A DNA stretch of 64,000 nucleotides from Paragordius varius. Lineage: Eukaryota > Nematomorpha. Within the stretch, counting starts at the first letter, position 1, and the number at the start of each line of letters is the position of its first letter. This document shows, piece after piece, positions 23,576 through 37,391 of this stretch. Where the stretch lies: the NCBI GenBank assembly GCA_964247055.1, contig OZ176058.1:1054001-1118000 (forward strand). The letters run 5' to 3'. The notes below the pieces were generated by a model. The model saw only the letters and a program-made list of their open reading frames with translations. It did no database searches and had not been told where the DNA came from. A program made the translations under genes and the position numbers.

Positions 23576-25549
23576 TGTGCTGACCAAGTCATGACCAGGT
23601 CAGTGACTATTTATTTTATTATATTGCATATCAAGCATATCACCTACACAAAAATAATATTTAAATTTATAATCATTAATAATAAAAAAATAAATGATTT
23701 ATAGTGAGTTATTGTAAATAGAAGAATCTAAAATATATCGAAAAGTGGTCTTTACAGTGAAAATTAATATCATGCCGACAAAATATAGAATATAAATATT
23801 TTAAATTTATTGATCAAGTATATTAATGCTTGAAACACCTCTATTTTCTTCATCGCAGCCCGAAGCGATTTGGTTGTCTTTGCAAAAATAGCATAATGTG
23901 CGCAGATTTTGCTATTTTTTGAAATAGAGCAAATACTATATAGTGGTATAACTTTTTTATATCATCAGTATGGCTCAAAACCAAAAGCACCATGAAAATT
24001 TCGATATATTTATCCATGTCCATCAATTTTGTGCACTCTACAAATTCTTATAGAAAAAGTATCGAATTCTAGTGCTATTGGTTTTGGGCCTTACAAGTCA
24101 TTATTTACTCCTTTTTGCAAATTTCTCCGCCAAATAAAAATCGTAAGCCCTTGAAAATGAACTAGTTTTCTTAAAACAAACGCAATTCCGTGATGGTGCA
24201 ATTTAAATATGCGCTTTTACTCGAAAATATTTTTTGTACGGTAATTGTTTTTTTAGAATGGCACAAACGGTATAAAAACACTTGAAACATTATAAAAAAG
24301 ACGTTTTAAAATAATTTGCCGAGGTTGAACATTTTTATAGAATCGGATCTTTGATTAAATTCCCGAATTCAATTAACAAAAAACATTTAAAAATTTGCTG
24401 GAAAACAATTATATAATCACAAATGTGAGGGAATTGTATTTATAGTATAAAGTGTTTTTTACCGTTCTTATTATGATTAAAAATACCATAAATACTTTCA
24501 ATAACATTAACATTTTACTAAAAAAATAATTTTTTAAGAGTATGTAAAAAATGTGTCATAATTTTATTTGTGATTAATGATCGCAGATTTCGGCATTTTT
24601 GCGATTATTTTATAAAAATGAACTGAGTCTTTTAAATATATAAGAATTTCAGAGCCTATACCTAAAAAATTATAAAAATGAATTAGATTTGCTTTAGTTA
24701 TTTACATATATATTGATAATTTTGGGGAACACTACCCTTGACCAAAAGATACAGTAAAAATTAAATTATACGGATAAAAGTAAAACTATTGGAGAATTTT
24801 TTAAACGACAACCATTCTTTTCGGATTTTCCTAACCTATAATTTCATCCTTATTTCATAGTTTGCAGTTTAAAACAATGTGTTATAATTATAGCAATCAA
24901 ATTTTAAAAGTATAATGGTCATTAAAAAAGATTTTTATTTTTACATAGTGTCACTATAATATCAATTTTTATTTTATTAAACAATTTTATGTCGGGAAAT
25001 CATATGATAAACTTTGTTATTTCCTTCCCTTGTAGGGCACAAATAAACCAGTAGAATCTTTAAAATATTTTTCTAGATATATATATATATATATATATTT
25101 CATGTGTGCGCTGTTTAAAACCTAAATAATTTAATGCACGGATCGTAGTCGAGGTAGTTTTTGAAAAAGTTTCTATGAGCAGTTCAAAGGTTGTCATTAT
25201 ATAATTATAAAAGTCAATTATGATAGCTCAAAAAGAATAATTGATTTGTTTGAAAACCATAACAAACTGGTTCTTAAAACGCCCCAAAAAAGATATTGGC
25301 ACAAAAAATCCCTTTATAATAAACTTTATGCAGCTTTAGGATGTTTTAAGTTTTATTTGTCAAAATCTTCCTATAATACACTGGTTTATGGGTAAAAAGC
25401 CAAAATAATAAAAATTGAGTTATATTCTAAACAAAAATTGCCCTAAAATATATTAGTTAAATCTTAATCAATTCATATATTATATTTATAAAACAATATT
25501 TGATTGATACCTCGCGTTTGTTAAATCAAAATAAAGATAAATATAATAT
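23576..25549. other. Unique spacer between the two duplication copies
   Basis: No match to either copy was seen. 23,840-24,420 is visibly less A+T-rich than its surroundings and contains a short inverted pair (CTCAAAACCAAAAGCAC near 23975 and GTGCTATTGGTTTTGGG near 24082). It has no long open frame and resembles a worn unclassified transposon core. A diverged family 1 MITE lies at 24752-24976 and a (TA)n run at 25077-25099. Confidence 0.45.
24752..24976. mobile_element. MITE family 1, diverged copy
   Basis: Left end CAGTAAAAATTAAATTATAC; right end TCAATTTTTATTTTA. Confidence 0.55.
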
Positions 25550-25732
25550 ATCCTTTTGTGTACAATAATTAAAAATATAGAGAAACAACCTAAACCAAAT
25601 GGCAAATATTTTTTGTAAATACAGCCATACTTTTTACCTTGGTTTTTTCAGCGTATCGTTTTATGATTAATAATTTAACATTGAATGTGTTACCAATTTA
25701 ATTCCTTATAAGGTTAAAATATGATTCTAGAG

Positions 25733-25978
25733 CAGGGGTGTTCCAATTCCCGCCTTCGGAAATTATATCGACGTTAATATTTTTTAATAGATTTTGATCA
25801 AAAGACTGTAAAAAAATTACGAAACATAACTACTATTTAAGGCTACCGTAATTAAAAAATTTGTTTAAGGGATATAAATTTTACTTATACCATTTTTTCT
25901 ATTTAAGTATAAAATTTTTATTTTGTATTTATCTCGCGGATTGCAAAAATATTTTGGTAGGCCCTATTAAACCTCCTG
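25733..25978. mobile_element. hAT-like non-autonomous element, copy B
   Basis: Starts CAGGGGTGTTCCAA and ends CCTCCTG, flanked by TTCTAGAG (25725-25732) and TTCTAGAC (25979-25986). Orthologous to 2254-2498 in copy A. Confidence 0.75.
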
Positions 25979-26419
25979 TTCTAGACTTTAGTATGGTTAT
26001 GTTTGTACGAAATAATTTTAAAACTTTCGTTTCTTGTATGGTTAAAACAACTACCCCTAAAATTCTGACAATCAACTCACTTGACAGAAAGAGCTTCAAC
26101 CCTCCCCGACATGTTTGTTGTCAATCAGTTGATTGCTTATGTCGAAATGAATTCAAATAATGACTTTTTCATAGTATAACAATCGTATTTTTAACCTTTA
26201 TTTATAGTATGGTTTGGTTTATTTTGAATTAATAATAAATTCAATAAAAATTTTGATACGTTGACACGGTAAATACAATATAAATGAAATTTAGAGTAAA
26301 TGAATTTTATACGTATAAAACGCAATACTAAATGTCAAAAAATTTTTTGAAATAGACAACAATATTTTTATGGAACTTACTTTTTAAACACAAATATATA
26401 TTTACAAATATAATATATA

Positions 26420-26603
26420 CAGTATGAGTAGGTATACATTGCTCGAAAGTTATTAATCATTACCAAATAGCAGAAACAAAGGGGAGTATTATTGGATTAT
26501 AGTTATTTTTTCACTTTTTATTATTAGCCAATATAGTTGTCTTTGCTGCATATGCTTTGACAATAATTAATAACTTTCTAGCAATGTATACTTATCCATA
26601 CTA
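26420..26603. mobile_element. MITE family 2, copy B
   Basis: CAGTATGAGTAGGTATACAT and its inverted partner; TA on both sides. Orthologous to 2949-3134. Confidence 0.75.
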
Positions 26604-27128
26604 TATAAAAGAAAAATTATGGTTAGAAAAGATATAATTGCCTTTTGAAAATATTTTTCTTAATTTTAACGTTTTTCAATATAAAATATTAGGTCTTTCA
26701 ACCAAAAATTTAAGATAGAATTAACTAGATAGGCCTATGTGTGCAGTTCCAGCCTGGATATAAGATAATAAAACGCATAAAAATAATAGTAATACATGCT
26801 TAAAATATGAAATCATTTTTGTAATATTTATTAATATTCATTGACAATTTAAAATTCAGCTTTTTAATTACAGAAAATATTTAAACTCCTTTTATAATAC
26901 TAAATTTGTAAAATATTAGCCATCTATTTAATTAGTTAAATGTTTAAACCTTAGAAGTTAATAGTATAAAAATACAAAAGATATTGTAATCAGTTAATGT
27001 TTATATTCGGCGATTTAATTCATTCTCCTAAAACAGATATATATGATAAATTGGAAATATACAGACAGAAATTTAAGGACAAATATTCGAAAAGAAAACC
27101 ATGCATTATTAAATTTCCTCATCAATAT

Positions 27129-27482
27129 ATACCAATTACAGTTCAAATTCACCCTCGAACAATTCAAATTCATCCTTGAACAATTCAAATTCACCTTTGA
27201 ACAATTCAAATTCACCCTAAAAATAAATTATGTGTTTTTGAACTAATATAACTCATTATTAATTGAAATATATGTTTATGGTATAGTTTATTATTTTTTC
27301 AGTATTATTTTAATTTAAAACAAAATTTTTATTTTAAAAAAAATATATAAAATATAGGTGTTTTTTAATCTTAAAAACATATATTTTATTTGAGGGTGAA
27401 TTTGAATTGTTCGAGGGTAAATTTGAAATGTTGAAGGGTGAATTTGAATTTTTAAGGGTGAAATTGAATTGTAAATGGTATA
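27129..27482. mobile_element. MITE family 3, copy with four units per end
   Basis: Four 20-21-bp units in the left end (27135-27220) and about four in the right (27395-27475). Copy A lacks it (about 7770), so it is a post-duplication insertion. Short open frames here are just the repeat read as protein (NLNCSRM-type repeats). Confidence 0.8.
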
Positions 27483-29734
27483 ATTATTCTTTAGATATAA
27501 TATGTCAAGTAACTTTTTGTTTCCTATTTCGGGAAATTCATGATGAGTTATAATTTTATCATAAATATTATAAAATTATGGTTGTATTTAAAATAATATC
27601 TGTCTTTAGTTTTTAAACATTTGTTTTTTTAAATATTATATTTCGCTAAACGTGATATCGCCATGTATTTAAAATAATTAAAATGTTGGTTTAATTTTTT
27701 ATTTTGAATGATTGTTTAGATACTTTTGTAAAAAAATTGTTATTGTGTGATATGATTTTAATATGCTAGAAAATACTATCATCAACTCTGCCTCTATCGC
27801 TGAGTATTGGTTTGGATTATATGTTATATACTTTCACATATAAACCAAATTTTTCCTCATTTTTTTGTATAACATTTGTTATAATAAATCTTCCAATATT
27901 AAGCACTGTTCTATATATTTAAATACTTTTAAGAATGATAAAAGTTTCGACTTATAATGCCAATAGTCCTTTAAATGAGATTAAAGTAAATATGTCTAAA
28001 TTGCTCGTTTTAATATGTTAGTAATATCATAATATGCCTAAATTATAAATATTAAGGCATACATTATTTCATGTAAGAAATGAAAAACCTTTCTTTATCA
28101 ATGCCTCGGGTTTTAATAACAGAATCGTCATTAAAATATTCATTCTTATTCAATTTTTGAGCATAGTTGTCCACTTTCTTCATTCTAAAAAATATCACTA
28201 AATCATATAAACTATAATCAAAAGTCATTGCAATCACATAATTTATTTTCTAAATGTGGGTTTAGAACTCAATTTTTTCTACCCTCAATAAATGTTTAGT
28301 AAAATAAAAAATTCTCAGATAGTTATTATGCAAGGTTTTGACACATTCTTTGTTTGTAAAAGGTTAAAAATTTCTTTATCGTATTTATATAAAATTATAG
28401 TGAAAACGCTATAAAAACATTTGAGGACATAAAAAATTATCCATATAAATCAATCGTGCTTAACATTTCCAGCATCTATTAGTGTTTCTAAAGACATGTT
28501 AACTAATACGAATCATTAATCATAATCAGTTAAATAAAATATTCAGGTATTTATTATAAAATTATAATCTTAAATAAAAGTGTCCGTTATTTCATAATTA
28601 TTCTAAAAATTAAATTTTTATTCAACTTTTGAATTTAAATGATTATCTACCATTTATTAATTTTATTGTGAAATAACTTCCATAACAAAATTTTTAGTTT
28701 TGCAGGATGTCAAAATTTTAGACCATCGGAGCCCACATCTATAGAGTAAAAATTTAATACAAATTTTTTGTGCTTTTATTATATAGTTAATTTGTTTTGT
28801 TAAATTTTTATACATATATAAATATATAACATATCTATTTCATCTTACTACTTCGATTCAAATTGGGGTATCTAAATAGCCAGACTGTTGATATTTTTAA
28901 TAAATTATTTAAAGAAACAGTCCCATTTTACAGTAAAAACTGAAATTATACTGAGAAAACGGAATATATAAAGACAAATATTTTTTTCAAAAGACAACCA
29001 TACTTTAAATTTTTTATTTTTTAATTTTTTTAAATGGTAAAATGTGGAATAGAGATATATATTACTATGTATCCAAGTATTAAACTTGAACGATACTTAT
29101 ATATATCAAAAAATAAACTTTTAAAATGTTGTGGTCTATTTTAAAAAATAGATTATAATTTTAAGTTTTACTGTATAAAATTACTAAAATTCAATATTTT
29201 TCCATATAATTGCCAAATAGCATAGCAAAGAGAATTATTATTGAGCTATTGTTTATTTTTTAGTGTTATTAACCAATAATAATTTTTTTGCCGTGTATGG
29301 TATCTATTAAAATAAAGAAAATCTAACAATAATATTTACAACATTATATTAAAAATTAATAAGATTAAAGGTATATCAACCAAAAATTAAGAGACATGAA
29401 GACAAGAATGTCGCAATGTGCTAACATATGAAGATGAAAAAAAGATTGGCAGTTCAAAAAATCTGTATAATCATAATAATAATCGTAAGTCTTAGCGGTA
29501 ATAATTTTTAAGATTCAACAACATTTTTAATATTAATATTTTTTTTATTTGGTTTTTATAAATAATAATATGTTTCGATATGAAGTTAAAAGTAGCCATC
29601 TATTTATATATTTATACAATATATAGTTTTTATATTTTATATATTTTCAAATAGATTTAATACTTAAAAATCCATTCAAATGACTTTTTGCAGATAGCCT
29701 TATTTAATGTATTATTTAATTTAAATCAACCATC
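27483..29734. other. Non-coding stretch of duplication copy B
   Basis: Homologous to about 7900-11150 of copy A minus the RTE insertion. Contains a partial family 1 MITE at 28931. No gene is supported. Confidence 0.45.
28931..29070. mobile_element. MITE family 1, left half only
   Basis: Clear left end CAGTAAAAACTGAAATTATA; the right half is missing. Confidence 0.55.
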
Positions 29735-30600
29735 TACATCAAGGATTATTAGATCCTTCCCTTTTCAAAAAAGCATGGTGCCTACCAAGGCTGATCGCCT
29801 AACCCGTTATTGTGTTTAAAATGGATGGATAAGGTAGTCAAAGTTGTTAATCTAAGGTCAGGGTGGCATTTCATGTGTGCGGATGACATAGTGATTTTGT
29901 CTAATTCACTGGCACTGAGTTAAATTAACAGATGGGTTAAATAGGGTCTGAAAGTAAACAAAGCAAAAACTGAATTTATTCCCTTGAGTCAGCAAACATG
30001 AAATGGAGTTTGATATGTTTGGGTTTTAAAGGGTAACTAAAGCTGCAAATATTAAGGATCAATGTTAGGTTCAGATAGATTGTTGACCGACGATATTAAT
30101 TTTATAATTAAGAGCATTTGGATTTGAAAAAAGTTTAAGCGTTTTATGTCATTGAAATATTGATGTTAGAGTGAAAGATAAGATATACAGTAAAATTGTT
30201 TAACCCACAATAATGATGTGTACACAGACGTGGGCCGTCAAAAAATCCGAGAAAAGACAGTTTGCGGATATAAAAATGTTTAGATTGATATGTGGGGTAC
30301 CAAGAAAGGGCAAAGTTAAGAATATATATATATACGCGGGGGGGCAGATGTTAAACTAATAGCGGAAAGAATTATAAAAAATAAACTACATTGGTTTGGA
30401 CACATTGAAAGGAAGGATTCTAATTATATTGCAAAATTAGATAATCTAGTTGAAGGAAAACGAAGACGTGGGCGGCCTGTGGACAAAGAAAGCTGGCAGA
30501 AAATAAACTTAAAGCAGAGGACGCTAAGATAGAGTACTATGGTGTGACAAGTTGGCTCACATACCCGCTTTCACGAGTGATTACATTTAATGAATAAGAA
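29735..30600 (+). mobile_element. Degenerate non-LTR retrotransposon, reverse transcriptase C-terminal part (copy B)
   Basis: Counterpart of 11155-11990 and slightly better preserved. It shows CADDIVILSNSLA near 29876-29915 (degraded YADD active site), a KMFRLICG-type segment near 30270, HWFGHIERKDSNYIAK near 30385-30435 and a GKRRRGRPV-like tail near 30455, ending KIEYYGVTSWLT. Several stops and frame changes make it dead. Confidence 0.75.
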
Positions 30601-30860
30601 TATCAACCATCTATATATTTATTATATATATTTAATTTTATTTCCATATATTATGAATTGCTTTCAGTAGACAACAAATTTTTCTGCCACTCATCGAGTT
30701 TTTTGCATTTTCTGATATTTACTCGCATTTTAACAATACTGGAATAATAATTATATTTACACCTAATAATTTCGTATAATTTAATTTTTTATGATTATTA
30801 AAAAATAAAAATATACAACAAATGCCCATTTGTAATATATCATTCAAACGTAATAAACTC

Positions 30861-31560
30861 TCTAAAATGCATACTAATATGTTTTACATCGATAGTTATA
30901 TTGGACATAGAAAGCGACAAACGCGCGAAGCGAGAGCGTTTTTCTTAATTAATATATTTTTTAAATTAATGAATGATAATAGCTCAAACTTTGTCTGGAT
31001 AACAAATGTCCAAAAATAATAACAAAAAAAGTTTTTTTGGATAAAAAACATTTTATTGCTTTGTCATAAAAAACAGCTATTTTTAAATTTTTTGTTTTTT
31101 TACTTATAATTTTAAAATTTTAAAGACTAGAAATATAGGCTAATCTTTGATCTTTCATAATCAATATGTAATAAATTTACAGCTATAATATGTATTTTGG
31201 TATCCACTAGGTAAAATAATTTTGATAATTATTTTTATTAAAAGGCAAACCAAAAGCTTTTTCAAAGAATTTTTTTAATTTTTTATATAATCTTATAATA
31301 AAATTTATAGAATTTTAAATTATTTTGTCTATGAAACTTTTTGATTTATTTACGGGTGGAAATTTTGACCACAAAAAGCCAAATAACTTACAATAGATTT
31401 TTTAACTACCATTTGAAAGAAATTTTGTTTTTTGACCTCTTTCGAATGATATATAATTCATGGCTCTATATCTATAAATTTTAATTTTGAAAATTTCAAG
31501 TTTAATGTTGAATCGGGATTGAAAATTTTCGATAAACCTCATTAATAAAGTTAGACCAAT
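30861..31560 (+). repeat. Left arm of the large inverted repeat (copy B)
   Basis: Orthologue of 12287-13010; partner arm at 35632-36375. The GAAAGCGACAAACGCGCGAA stretch at 30910 pairs with TTCGCGCGTTTGTCGCTTTC at 36304, preserved better than in copy A. Confidence 0.7.
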
Positions 31561-31564
31561 TTTA

Positions 31565-31880
31565 CAGTATAAATTAAAGTTATACGGACAAAACGTAAAG
31601 TATATAGAACATTTTTTTCTAAAATGACAACCATACTTTTTAAATGTTGATTAATTAAATTTAACTCATTGTTTTCTATTTCCAAAGTTTAAATAGAGTA
31701 TTGGTAACATAATCAATAATATATGATTAAATGTGTATATTGGTAACACAATCATTTTATTTTATGATTGTAAATAAATCAATTATATGAGAAAATGTAA
31801 ATTTAAAAAAGGATGGTAGGCTTTTAGAAAAAAATTCATGTCTTTATATTTCAGCTTGTCGGTATAATTTCAGCGTTAGC
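31565..31880. mobile_element. MITE family 1, hybrid element
   Basis: The left half aligns with 13017-13292 of copy A and the right half with 13698-13977. The junction lies inside the repeats near 31730. This fits deletion by recombination between two neighbouring MITEs. Confidence 0.7.
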
Positions 31881-32661
31881 AAATTTGGTGGTTATTTTTC
31901 GCATAAATAAAAAAATATGCAATAGTCTTTTTTATTAATCTACAGAATTTTGCCATATAACGGTAAAAACATATGAGATTTACACTAAAAACTAAATTTA
32001 AACAGTAAAAACCTATAAATGGCAAATTATATTTAAAACAGATAATGATAATTTTAACCCTAGATTTTTTTATATGGAATTCATTGTTTTGGGTTGGAGA
32101 TTAGAGATAAAATCATTCTTACACTAAATTATAAATTTAATTTGTAATTATAAGTTAAGCTCTAATAAAGTTTAGTTGTCGTTTGTAAATTGTATTTTAT
32201 TTTGTAAGTTTAAAATATTAACAATATTTCATTATCACGCAACAAATTGTATAACCAACAGGGAATTTTGGTTTTCGCATGAAAAATAATAAAATAAATC
32301 TAATTATTTTATACAACGACGGTGAAAACAAAAAGTGGAAAAAACTATTTATTTCGTCATTGATTTTATTGTGAAAAAATTATGAAAGAAAAATAAATTC
32401 TGGAATAATTTTGCATTGAAGTATTATTATACATATTAATGTGAAATTGTTTAATGATTGTGTATATTATTTTTAGTGATTGTACATTTAGTTAACATTA
32501 TATAGACAGCAAGTAATAATTTTTGAAACAGACCGCCATAATTTTAAACCTAATTTTTTGGATAGAAAACATATTGTTTAAGGGTTATACGGACAAAACT
32601 TACAGATTTAAAGACCACTTAATTCTACATAAACTTTAAAATTACAATTTAAAGGTTCATT

Positions 32662-32932
32662 AAACTTGATACGGACAAAACGTAAAAATATGAAGGCAAT
32701 TATTTTTTTCTAAAAAACAACCATACTTTTTAAAACTTGATATTTTTATAACTCATTGTTTACAAATTATAAAAGAGATGTATATTGGTCATAATCAATT
32801 ATATGTTTTGTTTTATAATTGTAAATGTATCATTTATATAAAAAATTAATAAAAAATGGTTGTCTTTTAGAAAAAAATATTTGTCTTTATATTACGTTTT
32901 GTCCGTATAATTTCAGTTTTACTATATAAAAA
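32662..32932. mobile_element. MITE family 1, copy
   Basis: GATACGGACAAAACGTAAAA at left, TCCGTATAATTTCAGTTTTA at right; the outermost bases of the left end are eroded. Confidence 0.65.
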
Positions 32933-33077
32933 TTGATTGCATTACCAACTCTGATTTCCCTTAACTAAAGAAACGTGAATTAGTTATGTTAATTATTTTT
33001 AGAGACAAAATAATAGTTTTATAAAAGTTAAAGCAAAGCCAATAATTATTGTTAATTCAACAAAAGACGCACTTATA

Positions 33078-33353
33078 CAGTAAAAATTGAATTTATACAG
33101 ACAAAACGTGAAAATATAAACACATATTTTTTTCAAAAAGATAATCATACTTCTTAAATCATGATTTGTTTAAATATAACTCATTGTTTTAAACTACAAA
33201 GTTTAATATAGAGTATGCTAACACAATCAATTATGATTGTAATTAATTGTTTTTTATAGGATATAATAAAGTTTAAAAAAGTATAATTGTCTTTTAAGAA
33301 TAAAATTTGTCTTTATATTTTTTATTTTGTCCGTATAATTTCGGTTTTTACTG
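33078..33353. mobile_element. MITE family 1, best-preserved exemplar
   Basis: Full ends CAGTAAAAATTGAATTTATA and complement ending GGTTTTTACTG, TA target on both sides, 276 bp. It can serve as the type copy of the family in this window. Confidence 0.8.
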
Positions 33354-34905
33354 TATCAAAGATTTGGGATTTAATTAAATCTCAATTTTTTCATTTTAAA
33401 TATATATAAAAACCAACAATATCAATTAAAAACATTGTATATGGATTAGGTTAAGCCACAAAAGAGAAGCACAGTTACATTAAAATTATACGGACAAAAC
33501 GTAAAAATATAAAGACAAATATTTTTAAAAGACAACCATACTTTTCTGAATTTAATTTTAACATAAACTATATAATTAAACTAGCATATATATAATTGAT
33601 TGTTACAAATTACATCTATAGCTCATACTTTGCGATTTAAATAAATTAGTTATATTTTTAATCAAGTAGTAAAAAGACACAACAATCAAATAAAATATTG
33701 AACTTTTTAAATTTATGTGTATATTTTGTACTGGAAAGAAAATTGTAAAATGTAGTGAAAACATTAAAGAAATAATATATTTTCATAAGCTGCATTCCAA
33801 TTTAAATTGTATATTTTTTCAGGATTACTATCAATATAACAGAGTTTTATAAGCAATCGATGATACAGTAAAAAATTGAAATTATATGGCAAATCGTAAA
33901 AATATAAAGACAATTATTTTTAAAGACAACCATATTAAATTATTATTTGATAAATTAACTCATTGTAAACTTCAAATATAAAATAGTGATGTAAATATTA
34001 ACACAAATTATCTATTATACGTTTTTAGGAAAATGAGGATAAATTAAGGTATATAATGGTTTCAAAAAAAATTGCTTGCTTTTATATTATTACGTGTTGT
34101 CGGTATATGTAATTTTAATTTTTATTATAATTTTTCGAAATTTAGAATGCATATCTTAAAGTAAAAAACAAAGCAGTCCGACAATATGGCCCTTCGAAAT
34201 ATTCCATTCGACCTTCTAATAATATTCAAAGTCTTCAAATGCACCAAAAATACGGAATCCATAATTTCTACGCTATTTACGAAATTAAATTTAAATTGGT
34301 TTATCCTTAAACAAATATAAATCTAGATACCATTCAAATTTAAAAAACAAATTATCCAATACTTGTAAAATAATACGGTTGAAAATCATTCTTTTTTAAA
34401 CAATTCCCATACATTTATTGAAATACTGAATTAAATTGATTTCGTTACTAAATATCTCTATTTTACAATTTTAAGCAATAACTTATATATTTAAAAAGTA
34501 GTGTCGTTTTCTGATAAAAAATATGTGCCTTTAAGTTTTGCTTTTTGTCCGTATAAATTTTTAGTGTATTCATACTGTGTTAATATTGCGGTGGTCTTAT
34601 AGGTTTGGAATTTAGATATTTAATAAATATTTATAATTTTTCCGCCGATTTTTTTGACGCGAAAATGCAGCCTGGTAAGTCATATGTGTTGCGCACCCCT
34701 TATGTTGATAAGCAATTCGCTTTTCACATATAAAACAATGAAAATTAATATACGGGCAAAAGTAAAAATATAAAGGCAATTTGTTTTCCAAACCGCTTTT
34801 TTAAATAACTTGAATTTCATATAACTTATTGTAAATTGCAATGTGTAAAATATGGATGTAATTTGTTAACACAAACGTAAATATCTTTTACATATGCAAC
34901 TAATA

Positions 34906-35155
34906 CAGTAAAAATTGATATTATACGAACAAAACGTAAAAATATAAAGACAAATATTTTTATCTAAAAGACACCATACTTTTTAAAACCTTGATTAATA
35001 TATTGAATTGATTGTGTTAGTATTATATTATATTTTACTTTGCCATTTTAAACAATGAGTTTTATTTAAATTAAGATTTAAAAATAGAGGTTGACTTTTA
35101 TTAATAAATGTTTGTCATTATTTGTGCTATGTCCGTATAATTTCAGATTTTACTG
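34906..35155. mobile_element. MITE family 1, copy
   Basis: CAGTAAAAATTGATATTATA to CAGATTTTACTG, TA on both sides; counterpart of 15664-15939. Confidence 0.75.
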
Positions 35156-35162
35156 TAAATAT

Positions 35163-35261
35163 GAATTTTTAATTATTAACAAATGAAATATTTATAAATG
35201 ATATGCTCGAAATATAAGTTCTATAAATTAATTTATTTTGTTTGTTAATAATTAAAAATTC
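35163..35261. mobile_element. Small MITE with 21-bp inverted ends
   Basis: A 99-bp element whose ends are perfect complements over 21 bp (GAATTTTTAATTATTAACAA...). It is missing at the matching place in copy A (about 15945), where a family 3 MITE lies nearby instead. Confidence 0.7.
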
Positions 35262-35631
35262 CTACGTCTAAAATCATATTGGTTTATTATTCTAAATCAC
35301 GTATGGAATCACTCAAATTTTATTATTTAAAAATTTATAATAGACATTTAAAATGATTTAAGGTTTTTCACTCTTAAAACGAATAATTTTAGAAATTAAT
35401 AAATTTTTGTATACGATAAGAATTCGTGAAATAATTTTTAAATGTGGAAATATCTTAAAAATTTATTCCATCTAAATATTGATAAATTTGATAATATAAA
35501 GTTGTTATTAGGTTATGTTAAACCTTGATGAGCATATTATAACATTTACAAACTAGACACAAAATTTGACTTTTTTTTAATTGCTAATTTTATTATTTAT
35601 TTCATTATAGTACATATATAGTATATTTGAA

Positions 35632-36375
35632 AAAATTGGTCTAACACTTAAGAATTTATTTATTAGGATATATCAAAGATTTTTGGCTCCGATTTAACAT
35701 TTAACTCCAAATTTTCAAAACTAACAGTTTTAGATATAGAGCCATGTATTTAATATCATAAGAGCGCGAAAAAAACTGTAACTTTTGAATGTAGTCAAAA
35801 TTAAGTTATTTGGGTTTATATGGTCAAAATTTTTAACCTTAAATATGTCAAAAATATTCACAAACAAACTAATTAAAAATCATATAAATTAATTTAATAC
35901 AATTGATGGGCTTACATTATTATAAAATTTGAAAAAACTTTGAAAAAGCTTTTGGTTTGCTTTTTAATAAAAATTATCATCATGATAATTTTACCTAGTG
36001 GATACCAAAATGCATAGTTATAACTCTAAAATTATTTCATAATGAATATAAAAGATTATGAATAACTTAACCTATATTTCTAGTCTTTGAACTAAACTTT
36101 TTAAACAAATTTTAATGGTATTAGATGGTAATATATTTAAAAAAAAAAACTTAAAAATGGCTGTTTTGAATGATAAACATTAATAAGTATATAAATCAAA
36201 AAAACTTTGTTGTGTTATCTTTTTTGGTTATTCATTGCCATCCTGACAAAGTTTGAGCTATTTTCATTCATTAGTTTTAAAAATATATTTATAACGCTGT
36301 CGCTTCGCGCGTTTGTCGCTTTCAATGTCTAATATTAACTACGATGTAAAATATATTAGTATTTTTATAAAGTTT
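35632..36375 (-). repeat. Right arm of the large inverted repeat (copy B)
   Basis: Orthologue of 16435-17100 and reverse partner of 30861-31560. Confidence 0.7.
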
Positions 36376-37086
36376 TCAGTTTCAAATGTCTATTTCAAAT
36401 GAGGATTTGTTTAATTTCAAAGAAAAACATTTAGTGTAATTTTGATAAAGAGAGCGCATAATCAGAAAAAAATAAAATTATTCAAGTAAAATCATATTTT
36501 TACTGTTAAAATGATAGTTAATATCAGAAAATACCAAAAACTGTAGTAATATTTGTCGTCTAGTGTTATTATAAAATAAATTAATTTTACCGATTTACAT
36601 CTCTATTTCTTATTTTGCACAATGATATTAAGTTATATAAAATAATCATTAGTTTAATATATTTGTTATATAGCAATTATTATTCAGCTAAAATCTAATG
36701 AATTTATTACGGTAAATTTTTGATTATTACAAGCAATTTTTGTCAAACGTAAAAAATAAAATTAAAAATAAACTAAAAATTAAAGTATAAATTAAGAATA
36801 TTTAATTCTTGTTTATGAAAAAATATTTTTTTGTCTTTTATTATTTACCGTTGTTAAGTTATTTATAGGATAATGTTTTGTTTCTTAATATGGATAAATT
36901 CGTTAAATTATACAAATAAACGAATAACTAAACTGAGAATGATATATAAAACTAAATCTGAAATTAAATTAACTGAAAATACTAAATGATTTCATGAATT
37001 ATATATTGATATGTAAAAACCCAAGTCAAATAGGTTTGTATACTAATAATGGCTAACAAGCAAACTAAGTTGCCACATATCATTTA

Positions 37087-37263
37087 CAGTATGCATTTTA
37101 ATGGTTTATTTCATACTTTATTTGGGGAATTCGCAACACAGTAGAGTATGGAAAGAAAGGAAACAATTGTTTATTCAACGTTTTTGTTTTTTTTTCCATA
37201 CATCACTGTGTTGCGAATTCTTTAACTATAGTGTGAAATAAGCAACCATTAAAATGCATACTG
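37087..37263. mobile_element. 177-bp MITE sharing the ends of the 4.1-kb palindrome
   Basis: Ends CAGTATGCATTTTAATGGTT and its complement, with TA on both sides. An inner hairpin pairs GAATTCGCAACACAG (37128) with CTGTGTTGCGAATTC (37206). The first 17 bases equal the ends of the element at 3389-7504, so both probably use the same transposase. Confidence 0.8.
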
Positions 37264-37363
37264 TAATGTTTTCACTTAGTTTTTCGTGTATATCATTGTT
37301 TCACGGATTTATTTTGTCAATATAATAAAACGTATTAATATATTTTTTAGGTTAATTTTATTA

Positions 37364-37391
37364 TATATATTATATATATATATATATATAT
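37364..37391. repeat. (TA)n microsatellite
   Basis: About 14 TA units. Confidence 0.8.

Noticed and set aside
27015-27246. Overlapping open frames with repeated NLNCSRM- or EQFKFTL-like peptides
   Set aside because: They are translations of the 20-21-bp units in a MITE end, on both strands.
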